NCBI GenBank assembly: GCA_027066365.1
Contig: JAMONV010000054.1
Span: forward strand, 1-64,000
Length of the DNA: 64,000 bases
Direction: 5' to 3'
Origin: Flavobacteriales bacterium
Lineage (GTDB): Bacteria > Bacteroidota > Bacteroidia > Flavobacteriales > Flavobacteriaceae
The notes under the pieces were generated by a model. That model was not told the origin of the DNA. It worked only from the letters and a program-made list of their open reading frames with translations, and did no database searches. Both the position numbers and the translations under genes were made by a program. Below, piece after piece: positions 25,669 to 34,129 of the stretch (position 1 is the stretch's first letter; each line of letters begins with the position of its first letter).

Positions 25669-26913
25669 TTATTTTTTCTTCACCAATAAATCCATCATGC
25701 TAACCGCTGCCGCTCTTGCTTTACGCTTAATCAAATCGCGTGGTGTGTTATCACCCACTTCATATATCACCGATTCGGCACCGAATTGCAAATAAAACCA
25801 TGTTTTGGCATAAGGTTCACTCAATGGCGTCGCTTCGTGGTTTGTGGCAAAAGGCCATACGGACAAATCGATTGCCGCTGGCCATAACCGACGAAACCAT
25901 GCCATGGGTGTTTTAAAAGAATCATCAAAAAGATAATAAGTATCCTCATTCATGGAATGAAAATCCAACCCCAATACAATTCGCGCTTTTTTTTCCTTAG
26001 CCCGCTTAAGAATAAATCCACTGACGGCATTAACTTCCGGTTGACGATAATATGCCCAATCCCGGTTTAAATCAACCCCGTTGGCATTATGTCGCCAATG
26101 TCCCAAATCCACCCCATCAGGATTAAGCAAAGGGAAAAACCAAATTTCGTATTGCTTGAAGAAACGATCGTTTAAAATATTTTCACGTCCCAAGGTTTCC
26201 ATAAATTCCCGAAGTGCCATAAATCCTGTTATTTCCGGTGGATGCAAACGCCCGAATACCACAATGACATCGGAATGTTTTTTTGCAATATTACCCATTT
26301 TCAAAAACGGTATTTTCTTCCCCATTACCGACTTACCCGCCGCACCGATTTCCGTCACATATGGCGAATGGGCAGCCAACGAGTCCAGCCAATGATACGT
26401 ATCTTCAGACGTAATCAATTCCTGCGCCGCCACATAAACGGGTTCCGGTGTAAGACGCAACTTAAAAACCGCTTGGGAAGTATCCGCCGACACTTCAACA
26501 TCATCGATTAATTGCCAATGTTTTCCGTCCCGGCTCAATTTGGGCGGATATCGGTGGTGACCGTTTTCATACCTCAAACGCAATCGAATCTCCTTAACCG
26601 TATCCGACCATACCCTGAAAGCATACCACGGGCTATCGTTTATCGGTACATTTTCCGGCGTTATTAAAGCCGTATAAACACTGTCTTCGTCTTGAAAAAA
26701 ACCGTTCAATCTTGCCGCATCAAAACGATTATCCGCATAAACATCACCCGCATCGAAAATTTTTTTCATTTGAAATTCGATGTGCTTATTACGTGTATCA
26801 TTCGGAACAGGATAGTGGAATTCTTTTCTCATATAACTTTTGCAGGCGTTAAGATAAATTAACAAAATAAAAACAATCGAAGAAATATATATAACCGAAT
26901 AACTTTTATTCAC
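25669..26913 (-). CDS. M14-family zinc carboxypeptidase, lipoprotein
   Basis: A lipoprotein metallopeptidase of 414 residues. The lipobox is LNAC with Cys24. Residues about 40-160 are a beta-rich N-terminal domain. The catalytic domain (165-414) has the zinc ligands His224 and Glu227 in GRLHPPEITG and His319 in DFHS, the substrate-binding region PLLNPDGVD and NGVDLNRDW (with Asn and Arg), and the general base Glu385 in IYEVGD. All residues needed for activity are therefore present. Related proteins remove C-terminal residues from peptides or act on peptidoglycan stems. The start overlaps the stop of the upstream subtilase by 4 bases, so the two proteases are co-translated. It converges on proS with a 14-base gap. 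Confidence 0.92.
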   Translation of the reverse strand: MNKSYSVIYISSIVFILLIYLNACKSYMRKEFHYPVPNDTRNKHIEFQMKKIFDAGDVYADNRFDAARLNGFFQDEDSVYTALITPENVPINDSPWYAFRVWSDTVKEIRLRLRYENGHHRYPPKLSRDGKHWQLIDDVEVSADTSQAVFKLRLTPEPVYVAAQELITSEDTYHWLDSLAAHSPYVTEIGAAGKSVMGKKIPFLKMGNIAKKHSDVIVVFGRLHPPEITGFMALREFMETLGRENILNDRFFKQYEIWFFPLLNPDGVDLGHWRHNANGVDLNRDWAYYRQPEVNAVSGFILKRAKEKKARIVLGLDFHSMNEDTYYLFDDSFKTPMAWFRRLWPAAIDLSVWPFATNHEATPLSEPYAKTWFYLQFGAESVIYEVGDNTPRDLIKRKARAAAVSMMDLLVKKK

Positions 26914-28517
26914 CGGTCTTGTTTTATGAGTTTAAAATATCGCTTCCTATGCCCGTCGTATAATATATAAATATAAATACCTTTATCCAAGTATCCCGTT
27001 TCAATGCTTTCATTGATTCGCCCCTCTCGAATTAATTTTCCGGTCATATCGAAAACGGCATAAGATAAAGAGGATACGTTGCCTTGTATAAATATATGAT
27101 TTTGAAACGGATTAGGATATATTACTACATTTTGTAATTGATTCATCAAGACAGAATCCAAATTTTGCATCAACCGGTCCAATTCGGGGAAACCGTATCC
27201 GTAAAGACTATCGGGCCTGTGATAACGATCCGAAGCTTTCTGAAATGCATCTTTCATGGCTTGAGGGGGAATAGCGGGATAAGCTTGCACCATATCCGCC
27301 ACAAAACCCGTTATCACCGGTGCCGATAACGATGTCCCGTTTAATTGATAGTAATTTCCGCTGTAATAACACCGCGTATGAACACCCCATGACATTACAT
27401 CCGGTTTAATCCGCCCGTCGGCCGTATTACCGGCACTACTAAATGAAGCCCTTACGCCGTTTTCATCAGCCGCACCTACGGCGATTACGTCATGTGCATC
27501 GGCAGGAAACGAAATTTTTTTCCAGTTGCTCGTTCCGCTATTCCCCGCCGAAACTACCACATGAATCCCCTTTTCGGTTGCTTTTTGCGCAGCTATGCTA
27601 ACAATCGCCGTTTTTCCGTCCAATTGCGCCCACGTATGATTATATTCCGGCCTGTCAAAAACGGTATATCCCAAGGACGTATTGATTACATCAACCCCTA
27701 CGCTGTCAGCGCGTTCAGCCGCTTCGGCCCACCATGTTTCTTCCACCGGCATTTCCCGGTAAACATCTTCCGAAACATATAAACAATAATCCGCCTGCGG
27801 TGCCGTTCCCACCAAGAGATTATCTTCTAAGCCGCCAATGCGAGACCATACCACCGTCCCGTGAAAATGGCGGGTATAAACCCATGTCGTATCGTCGGGA
27901 AAATTGTACGTATCCACCACTCCGTTTCGTTGAAATATATGCGCAAAAACACGAGCCGTATCGGCCCGTTGAAAACCGGCATCAATCACTGCAATTAAAA
28001 CATTATGTCCGTCATAACCTCGACGGTGAACGTCATAGGCGCGATGGATGGCATAAGAAACCGTATCCGGTCCGTATGCATATGTTCTGTATGATAATTG
28101 CGAGAGCATTTTTTCATCTGCTCCCGAGAAACGCCGGCGGGATAAACTTCCCCAGTCCGTGCGTGCAAATCGGATACTGTCCACAAAAGAAAATTCCAAC
28201 AAGGAAGCCACTGTTGACGAATCGCCCCGTACGTGCAAACAATTCAACCATTTGGATTTTCCTAAAATTTCCAACCCTTGAACGGATTTTATCTGCGCCA
28301 CATAGTTTTCGTCCACCGGAACATCCGAAATATCCAAGCCGATGCCGTATCGAGCCCGCCTGTCCAGTGCCCGCTGCGAAAGCATTAACAATGGGTTATT
28401 TAAATAAGTAGCATAGCCGGGCTTGTCATGAAAAAAAACCCATGCATCTTCGGTTTGCGCAAGGATACGGATTGAGATTGAAAACAAAAGCCCGAAAAAC
28501 AAAAAACGATTCTTCAT
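26910..28517 (-). CDS. Subtilisin-like serine protease (S8) with T9SS sorting domain
   Basis: A secreted protease of 535 residues. A signal peptide ends near ILAQ (residue 21), followed by an inhibitor-like propeptide (about 22-140). The catalytic triad is intact: Asp179 in AVIDAGF, His219 in HFHGT and Ser396 in GTSLSAP, with the oxyanion Asn326 in SAGNSG. Residues about 450-535 begin VVIYPNPFQNHIFI and form a type A sorting domain, so export is by the type IX system and the protein probably ends up on the cell surface. It is the first gene of a two-gene operon with the M14 carboxypeptidase and has a two-box promoter. Confidence 0.94.
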   Translation of the reverse strand: MKNRFLFFGLLFSISIRILAQTEDAWVFFHDKPGYATYLNNPLLMLSQRALDRRARYGIGLDISDVPVDENYVAQIKSVQGLEILGKSKWLNCLHVRGDSSTVASLLEFSFVDSIRFARTDWGSLSRRRFSGADEKMLSQLSYRTYAYGPDTVSYAIHRAYDVHRRGYDGHNVLIAVIDAGFQRADTARVFAHIFQRNGVVDTYNFPDDTTWVYTRHFHGTVVWSRIGGLEDNLLVGTAPQADYCLYVSEDVYREMPVEETWWAEAAERADSVGVDVINTSLGYTVFDRPEYNHTWAQLDGKTAIVSIAAQKATEKGIHVVVSAGNSGTSNWKKISFPADAHDVIAVGAADENGVRASFSSAGNTADGRIKPDVMSWGVHTRCYYSGNYYQLNGTSLSAPVITGFVADMVQAYPAIPPQAMKDAFQKASDRYHRPDSLYGYGFPELDRLMQNLDSVLMNQLQNVVIYPNPFQNHIFIQGNVSSLSYAVFDMTGKLIREGRINESIETGYLDKGIYIYILYDGHRKRYFKLIKQDR

Positions 28518-28536
28518 TATGATTATTTTCCGCTTC

Positions 28537-28566
28537 CAAAAATAAAATTATAATCAAACAGACAAA
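28537..28566 (-). promoter_or_regulatory. Promoter of the subtilase-carboxypeptidase operon
   Basis: The minus strand has TTTG (28566-28563), an 18-base spacer and TATTTTTG (28544-28537). The leader to the ATG at 28517 is about 13 bases. Confidence 0.6.
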
Positions 28567-28571
28567 GCCTC

Positions 28572-29063
28572 TTATCGTTTCCTTTCGATAATTTCCAAAT
28601 CTTTAATTTCTCCCTTATCCAATCCAAACCGAACCATTGTTCGCACTTGATGAAAACCGCTCTTGCCCGCCGCCCCCGGATTGATATACAATAAACTGTT
28701 CTTTTCGTCATACATCACTTTCAAAATATGTGAATGCCCCGCAATAAACAAATCCGGGCCGCATTCCCGAATTAATGATTTCGCCCTGCGCGTATAGCGC
28801 CCCGGATAGCCACCGATATGCAATATCAAAACTTTTACACCTTCCCTTTCAAAACATTGATATTCTGGCCATGCCGATCGAACCCCGGCATCGTCTATAT
28901 TCCCGAAAACCCCGAAAACCGGCTTTATTTTTTCCAAGGTTTCCACCACTTTCATATTACCCACATCGCCGGCGTGCCAAATTTCGTCCGCATCGTCAAG
29001 ATAGGATAAAGCAAAATCATCCAATGTGCCATGCGTGTCAGATAATAACAATATCTTTTTCAT
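28572..29063 (-). CDS. YfcE/MJ0936-family metallophosphoesterase
   Basis: A small cytoplasmic phosphodiesterase of 163 residues. The calcineurin-like metal motifs are all present: LSDTHG near residue 8, HAGDVGN near 31, FGNIDD near 54, and the paired histidines in ILHIGG and GHSHI near 80 and 114. Relatives hydrolyse phosphodiester bonds in artificial substrates and some cyclic nucleotides; the natural substrate is unknown. Its start overlaps by 4 bases the stop of the T9SS plug gene upstream, so it is made from the same message. Confidence 0.93.
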   Translation of the reverse strand: MKKILLLSDTHGTLDDFALSYLDDADEIWHAGDVGNMKVVETLEKIKPVFGVFGNIDDAGVRSAWPEYQCFEREGVKVLILHIGGYPGRYTRRAKSLIRECGPDLFIAGHSHILKVMYDEKNSLLYINPGAAGKSGFHQVRTMVRFGLDKGEIKDLEIIERKR

Positions 29064-30307
29064 CGGCTCATTGGTTTGGATATTGCTTGCCCCATACCGA
29101 TCAAACGCGAATAACGCGCACCCGCCGGTCGATAATAAACCAAAACCGTATATCGATTTTCGGTTTCAAAAAAAGAAGGAATAACAGCCGTCCAATCAAT
29201 ACCGCCATTTGAATTTTTTCCTACGTAATAATAATCGTAGTAACCTTGCTTCAATGGAATAACAACCTCATATAACCCGGCCTTTTCATTATATCGCAAT
29301 CGGTTTTTTTTCTCCAAACGCCATTGATTGAATCGCCCTGTCACATAAACTTCTTTTCCTTCCGGAACGGCATCTGCCGGTAAACGAAAATGCACCAAAA
29401 CATAATCGGCCTCTAAAACCGCATCGTCCGTATGCTTGGAATCCACCACATAAGACCCGTCGATATCCTTGTAGTCATTATAGTGCGCCGGCGGCCAATA
29501 AGGGGTCACATAAGCTTCATAAAAATCATGCAAACGCATGGAATCCAACCCCCGGTTGTAGCCGCGCAAATTGCGCGTTTCGAATGAATAAAATTCCGCT
29601 CCGCCCGGAAACAACGCTTTTTCGGGATAATAATAATCCAAGCTACTGCCATTATTAAAAACCGGCTTTTCAAAAATCCTTACGTCATATGGATTTTCGT
29701 TTTTTAATACGAAAACTTTCAATTCCGAATAAGGATCGACTATCGGAAAATGTTGGATATTTACACGAAAATGCACCAGTTGGTGCGAATGAATCTTATC
29801 GGGTAATGTAGGTATTTTCACCTGAACACCCACCGTAACCGACCGCTCGTAAATCATCACGGGAAAATTAAAAACCGGTTCTTCGTTTTCGTCCAGAATT
29901 TCAATCAAATAATTTCCCGATTTGGTGATACGTGTATTTTCATTAGGAATACGAAACGAATAATGAGTATAGGGCTGCAAAGTTGCCGTGCTGTTTTCTT
30001 CGTCTTCAATCATTGCGGAATCGAAACCGTCGATATATTCTTGCGGTAGCAATTGACTTTCATGCCAATTCTCATCGAAACGACGAATCCGGTAATAATA
30101 GTTTTTTTCATCGCCATACAGGTCGTCAAACGATACAAAAACCGGTTCATCCATAGCCGCAATGGCATATTTATATGGATAATCATTAACGGTACATTCG
30201 GCCGTTCCGATGTAATCGGGGGGCGGAATATAAATCGTCTGCAATTGAGCCGTTAATCCGCTCGCCCATAACATCCAAGTGAAAAAAATCCAAACTCCCC
30301 TTTGCAT
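29060..30307 (-). CDS. Type IX secretion system plug protein (DUF5103)
   Basis: A 415-residue exported protein of the DUF5103 family, one member of which (Plug) was found in Flavobacterium johnsoniae closing the periplasmic side of the SprA translocon when substrate is absent. After a signal peptide ending near LTAQ, residues 30-250 form two beta domains with the characteristic stretches FDDLYGDEKNYYYRIRRFDENW and NSTATLQPYTHYSFRIPNEN. Residues about 295-375 resemble an early-set Ig-like glycogen-binding module. The C-terminus ENRYTVLVYYRPAGARYSRL is also typical. Two T9SS cargo proteins are encoded in this window, which fits. Family identity is confident; the plug role is by homology. Confidence 0.85.
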   Translation of the reverse strand: MQRGVWIFFTWMLWASGLTAQLQTIYIPPPDYIGTAECTVNDYPYKYAIAAMDEPVFVSFDDLYGDEKNYYYRIRRFDENWHESQLLPQEYIDGFDSAMIEDEENSTATLQPYTHYSFRIPNENTRITKSGNYLIEILDENEEPVFNFPVMIYERSVTVGVQVKIPTLPDKIHSHQLVHFRVNIQHFPIVDPYSELKVFVLKNENPYDVRIFEKPVFNNGSSLDYYYPEKALFPGGAEFYSFETRNLRGYNRGLDSMRLHDFYEAYVTPYWPPAHYNDYKDIDGSYVVDSKHTDDAVLEADYVLVHFRLPADAVPEGKEVYVTGRFNQWRLEKKNRLRYNEKAGLYEVVIPLKQGYYDYYYVGKNSNGGIDWTAVIPSFFETENRYTVLVYYRPAGARYSRLIGMGQAISKPMSR

Positions 30308-30322
30308 TGAACATATTTTTCT

Positions 30323-30811
30323 TCAACGAAAAACACCAGAAACCTTTTCAAAGAAAAGATAACCGAAATACAATACCACCCCGATTTTTAATCCTGTGGA
30401 AAACAAAAATCCGACCAACGAACCCAAGGCGGCGCGTAAAGCCTTCTCCGCTTGATTTTGATGAATCATTTCACCGATAAAAGCGCCCAGGAATGGTCCC
30501 ACAATCACGCCCAACGGAATCGGCGTAATCAACCCCGCCACCAAACCTATCATCGCACCCCAAACACCGTATTTGGTACCGCCGAATTTCTTGGTACCCA
30601 TGGCCGGCACAATATAATCCAAAATCTGCACCACCACTGCCACGGCCAATGTCAACCACACCATATCCCAATCCTGCGGGATACTTTCCGTAAACTGCAA
30701 TAACAACAACGACAACCACGCCAATGGGGGCCCCGGAATCACCGGCAGTACACATCCGGCTAATCCGGCTACCAATAAAACAACTCCCAGAATAATGAAA
30801 ACAATATCCAT
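30323..30811 (-). CDS. DUF456 family membrane protein
   Basis: A 162-residue integral membrane protein with about four to five hydrophobic segments, rich in glycine. The opening GVVLLVAGLAGCVLPVIPGPPLAWLSLLL and the middle GTKYGVWGAMIGLVAGL plus PLGVIVGPFLGAFIGEM are the recognisable DUF456 pattern, with glycine zippers in both. Function is unknown. It lies 15 bases upstream of the plug gene on the same strand and may be in its operon, together with the phosphodiesterase. Confidence 0.85.
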   Translation of the reverse strand: MDIVFIILGVVLLVAGLAGCVLPVIPGPPLAWLSLLLLQFTESIPQDWDMVWLTLAVAVVVQILDYIVPAMGTKKFGGTKYGVWGAMIGLVAGLITPIPLGVIVGPFLGAFIGEMIHQNQAEKALRAALGSLVGFLFSTGLKIGVVLYFGYLFFEKVSGVFR

Positions 30812-30873
30812 GCCTATTAAAGCTTTTGAATTTAAAATTACGGTTTTTTAATTTGTTCCGCAAATCCAATGCC

Positions 30874-30901
30874 AAAAAGCCGGTTCATAACGAACCGGCT
30901 T
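30874..30901 (-). terminator. Terminator of the coiled-coil protein gene
   Basis: A perfect 10-bp stem: AAGCCGGTTC (30877-30886) and GAACCGGCTT (30892-30901), 5-base loop, with a T-run on the minus strand after it (A74-A78 of the plus strand). It ends the transcript of the gene at 30928. Confidence 0.85.
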
Positions 30902-30927
30902 CCGTTAACTTTGATTTTCTTTCGGTT

Positions 30928-31314
30928 TCAATCCAGCCATTCGGTAAAGAAGTCCATCATTTCTTCTTTGAAATCATAGTGCAGACGAATATAAGTACGC
31001 ATTTCTTCACGCAAAGGTTGTTGTTCGCGATATAACCGTCCGTCCAAAGGTTCATTCAAATCCGCTGCACGCAAATTAAGCCGTTTTTCCTTGATCTTAT
31101 GAAGCAAATCCGAAATCACTTTTCGCTCACGCATAATTTTATTTTGATACCGTTCCAATTTTGCCAATGCATTTTGGTCCAAATCCTTGCGCCTTGCTAT
31201 TTCTTCCAGTTTTTCTTGGAATGAATCCATTTCGTCGCGGTGAAATTTCAATTCGCGTTTCCATGTATCCAAATTAAACTCCAAATCGCTTAAATAATTG
31301 ATTTTCTTTTCCAT
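30928..31314 (-). CDS. Coiled-coil hypothetical protein
   Basis: A 128-residue soluble protein with no recognised family. Residues 1-85 are an uninterrupted, highly charged helix with heptad-like spacing (two long helices are likely, with a break near DQNALAK). The C-terminal part, REEMRTYIRLHYDFKEEMMDFFTEWL, is rich in Tyr, Phe and Trp and may pack as a helical cap. It has no signal peptide or membrane segment. It is expressed alone: a strong terminator follows and TATCTTTA at 31345-31338, one base off the -7 consensus, lies about 24 bases before the start. Confidence 0.7.
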   Translation of the reverse strand: MEKKINYLSDLEFNLDTWKRELKFHRDEMDSFQEKLEEIARRKDLDQNALAKLERYQNKIMRERKVISDLLHKIKEKRLNLRAADLNEPLDGRLYREQQPLREEMRTYIRLHYDFKEEMMDFFTEWLD

Positions 31315-31370
31315 AAAGCATTTATGTTTTTTCTTAGTAAAGATATAACTTTTTTATGAATTTTCATCTC

Positions 31371-32417
31371 TTATTTTCGACCTACTTTTTCCAATTTAAC
31401 GATAAAAATCAAATCCGTATTCGGGGGTATAACTCCGCCGGCTCCTTGTTCACCATACGCCAAATACGAAGGTATAAATAACACGGCCTCTTCACCTTCG
31501 TGCAATTGCATAATTCCTTCGTCCCAGCCTTGAATCACCTTGCCCATCCCCACTTTGAAACTGAACGGAAATTTCCTTTTATAAGAACTATCAAACATCC
31601 TACCGTCCTTGAAATAACCCTTATAATGCACATAAACCACTTGGCCCTTCACCGGTTTCTTACCTTTCGTCTTTTTAAGCTTATAGACCTTCAATCCCGA
31701 GGCCAAAGGCTCGGCTTGGCGCTCCCATTCTTTAAATTGTTGCGCCAATTTAGCTTGCTCGGCTTTTTGTTTTTCCATAGCCGCTTGTTTTTGTTTCATG
31801 TAATCCGAAAAAACTTTAACCGCATCGAATTCCTTGGCCTTTTTGCCTTTCCTCAAAATTACTACTTTCAAAATTTTATCACCTTTTTTGATCTTGTGCG
31901 CCACATCCATTCCTTTCACCACTTTCCCGAAAGCGCTGTAATGCCCGTCCAACCTAGGCGTATCGGTTAAAGTGATAAAAAATTGACTACCATTAGTATC
32001 GGGGCCGGCATTGGCCATGGAAATGGTGCCTTCTGTATGCTTCAAATCACTAATTTCGTTCTTAAATTCATATCCGGGCCCGCCCGCTCCCGTTCCCAAC
32101 GGATCACCGCCTTGAATAACAAAATCCTGAGGGTCACCTTGCGCCTTGCTGATTACCCGGTGAAAAGTCAATCCGTCATAAAACCGTTTCCCTCTGTATT
32201 GTTCGCTTACAAAGGGGTTGGTGCCTTCGGCCAAACTAATGAAATTGGCCACCGTCAGTGGCGCTTGGTCCGGTTCCAATTTGACCAAAATATCGCCTTT
32301 TTCCGTTTGAATATCCGCGTAAATCCCGTCGGGCATGCCTTTTAATTTTGAGCTTTTGCATTGCGTAGCCATAAAAATCAATCCGATAAGCATGCTTGCA
32401 ATCATGAATTTTTTCAT
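31371..32417 (-). CDS. Dual-family immunophilin: cyclophilin plus FKBP, lipoprotein
   Basis: A lipoprotein of 348 residues with two prolyl-isomerase domains of different families. The signal peptide ends at Cys20 in ATQC. Residues about 32-195 are a cyclophilin, with RFYDGLTFHRVI, FVIQGGDPLGTGAGGPGYEFKNE and NGSQFFITL holding the active-site Arg, Phe and Gln residues. A charged Lys- and Gln-rich linker (about 200-235) leads to an FKBP domain (about 240-345) with VYVHYKGYFKDGRMFDSSYK and VIQGWDEGIMQLHEGEEA. Cyclophilin-FKBP fusions have been described in Flavobacterium. It overlaps gldI by 4 bases and probably folds proteins in the periplasm. Confidence 0.93.
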   Translation of the reverse strand: MKKFMIASMLIGLIFMATQCKSSKLKGMPDGIYADIQTEKGDILVKLEPDQAPLTVANFISLAEGTNPFVSEQYRGKRFYDGLTFHRVISKAQGDPQDFVIQGGDPLGTGAGGPGYEFKNEISDLKHTEGTISMANAGPDTNGSQFFITLTDTPRLDGHYSAFGKVVKGMDVAHKIKKGDKILKVVILRKGKKAKEFDAVKVFSDYMKQKQAAMEKQKAEQAKLAQQFKEWERQAEPLASGLKVYKLKKTKGKKPVKGQVVYVHYKGYFKDGRMFDSSYKRKFPFSFKVGMGKVIQGWDEGIMQLHEGEEAVLFIPSYLAYGEQGAGGVIPPNTDLIFIVKLEKVGRK

Positions 32418-32965
32418 AGTGTATCTGTTTTTATCTTCCTAATTTCAAGCAATTTCAAATTTAAACGAAAAGGATAATTCGGCGGAATGCGTTCTCCGTC
32501 TCCCAAATATCCGTATCCCAAATACGAAGGAACCAAAAAAACCGCTTCTTCGCCTTTCGATAGCATTTTCACCGCTTCGCGCAATCCGGCAAAAAGTTCT
32601 TCTTTATCCACCGCATAGGTTTTCGTTCCGATTTCCGAAGGTGAATAAATGGTATCACCGCCTAAAGTAAAAATACCGTATTCCATCATCACCATATAGC
32701 CATAGGTTGGTTTTAGCGTATCTTTTTCGTTCCTTACCTTATAATAATATGGCATTCCCAATCCCGTTTGAATCCATTCTTTATCTTGCTCCCGCTTCAT
32801 TATCGTGTCAAATAATTTTTCCTCAAACCGGTATCTGGCTTTATTAAAACGTATGGAATAGCTCAAATCGTGTCCGTAAAAATGTTTCACGGGAAATCTC
32901 GGCTTTAATTCTTCTTGACATGAAATCAAAACCGGCAATAAAAGCCAAACACAAAACCGTTTCAT
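32414..32965 (-). CDS. gldI: Gliding-associated FKBP-type prolyl isomerase GldI, lipoprotein
   Basis: A lipoprotein of 183 residues with Cys16 in the lipobox LISC. The C-terminal FKBP domain (about 80-175) resembles GldI, a lipoprotein required for gliding in Flavobacterium johnsoniae and thought to fold gliding or type IX secretion components. The characteristic region is IYSPSEIGTKTYAVDKEELFAGLREAVKMLSKGEEAVFLVPS followed by GYGYLGDGERIPPNYP. GldI proteins usually lack several active-site residues of canonical FKBPs, and the first strands here are also divergent. Overlaps of 4 bases on both sides join it to nrnA and the dual immunophilin. Confidence 0.85.
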   Translation of the reverse strand: MKRFCVWLLLPVLISCQEELKPRFPVKHFYGHDLSYSIRFNKARYRFEEKLFDTIMKREQDKEWIQTGLGMPYYYKVRNEKDTLKPTYGYMVMMEYGIFTLGGDTIYSPSEIGTKTYAVDKEELFAGLREAVKMLSKGEEAVFLVPSYLGYGYLGDGERIPPNYPFRLNLKLLEIRKIKTDTL

Positions 32966-33990
32966 GATTTGACGATTTGATCACAATTTTCTTTGACGGC
33001 TTTTTTGAATGCTTTCACCGCTTCGTCGAAACCGCCTTCATAGCTTCCGCCCGATGCATTTTTATGACCGCCACCGTTGAAATACTTCCGCGCAAAAGCA
33101 TTCACATCGAAATCGCCCTTGGAACGAAACGAAAAACGAATGATTTCCTCGTCCGGCTTCTGCGAAATCAAAGCCGTAAATCGTGCATCCTTCAATGCCA
33201 AACCGTAATTGACAATCCCTTCCGTATCGCCCGGTTCATAACCGAATTGCTCCAATGTGTGCCTGTCTAGCGCAATATACGTAGTTTTACATTCTTCCAT
33301 AAATTTCAAACGGCGCAACGCCTCGGATAACAACTTGATTTTTTCAGTTGTAAATGAATCGTAAACCAACGAATGAATCAAAGCCGAATCAATACCTTGT
33401 TCCAGCAAATCGGCACTGATCCGGTGCGTGTCGCTCGAGGTTTGTCCGAATTTAAACGAACCCGTATCCGTCATAATACCCGTATATAGACACTCGGCCG
33501 TTTCTTTATCCATATACTCGATTAATCCTGTTTTTTGCAGAAAAACATACACCAATTCGGCGGTGGAAGCACGCGAAGGAACAGAAAAACGATAAGGAAT
33601 CCGTATATCAGGCTGCAAATGATGATCAATCATCATAAATTTCTTTTCCGGCAAATGGGATTCCAACAATTCACCCAACACTTTACCAGCCCTGTGTAAC
33701 GCATTGAAATCCAAAAGAATAATCATTTCTGCGTTTTGCAAAACCTCTTTGGCTTTTTCCTTATTTTTTTCAAAAACAATAATTTTTTCCGCTCCCGGAA
33801 GCCATTGTAAAAACTCCGGTATTTCATCCGGCGAAATAATGCATGATTGCTTACCCGATTTTTCCAAAACCCTTTGTAACGCCAATGACGACCCCACACA
33901 ATCACCATCGGGACGTGCATGAATTATCAAAGCAATTTGATCCGCTTTATCGATTAAAATTTTGGCTTGCTTGAAATCGAAATTTTCCAA
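32962..33990 (-). CDS. nrnA: NrnA-type DHH phosphoesterase (nanoRNase / pAp phosphatase)
   Basis: A cytoplasmic DHH/DHHA1 enzyme of 342 residues. NrnA proteins degrade RNA oligomers of two to five bases and dephosphorylate 3'-phosphoadenosine 5'-phosphate. Metal-site motifs are visible: HARPDGDCVGSSLAL near residue 24, LLDFNALHRAG near 92, MIDHHLQPD near 118 and TDTGSFKFGQTS near 170. The DHHA1 substrate motif GGGHKNASGG is near residue 312. It is the first gene of the nrnA-gldI-immunophilin unit. GATATTTG (34026-34019 on the minus strand) lies in promoter position with one mismatch to the -7 consensus. The 139 bases upstream hold nothing else. Confidence 0.92.
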   Translation of the reverse strand: MENFDFKQAKILIDKADQIALIIHARPDGDCVGSSLALQRVLEKSGKQSCIISPDEIPEFLQWLPGAEKIIVFEKNKEKAKEVLQNAEMIILLDFNALHRAGKVLGELLESHLPEKKFMMIDHHLQPDIRIPYRFSVPSRASTAELVYVFLQKTGLIEYMDKETAECLYTGIMTDTGSFKFGQTSSDTHRISADLLEQGIDSALIHSLVYDSFTTEKIKLLSEALRRLKFMEECKTTYIALDRHTLEQFGYEPGDTEGIVNYGLALKDARFTALISQKPDEEIIRFSFRSKGDFDVNAFARKYFNGGGHKNASGGSYEGGFDEAVKAFKKAVKENCDQIVKS

Positions 33991-34129
33991 TCCGGTATAA
34001 TTTGTTTAATTTGAATTACAAATATCCGAAAAATATTCCTAATGTTCTATGGAACAAACAATTTTTGAAACCTTTGATTTTTTTAACGGGAAAACTTTTT
34101 ATTAAATGAAAACGATAGCTATTGAAAAC

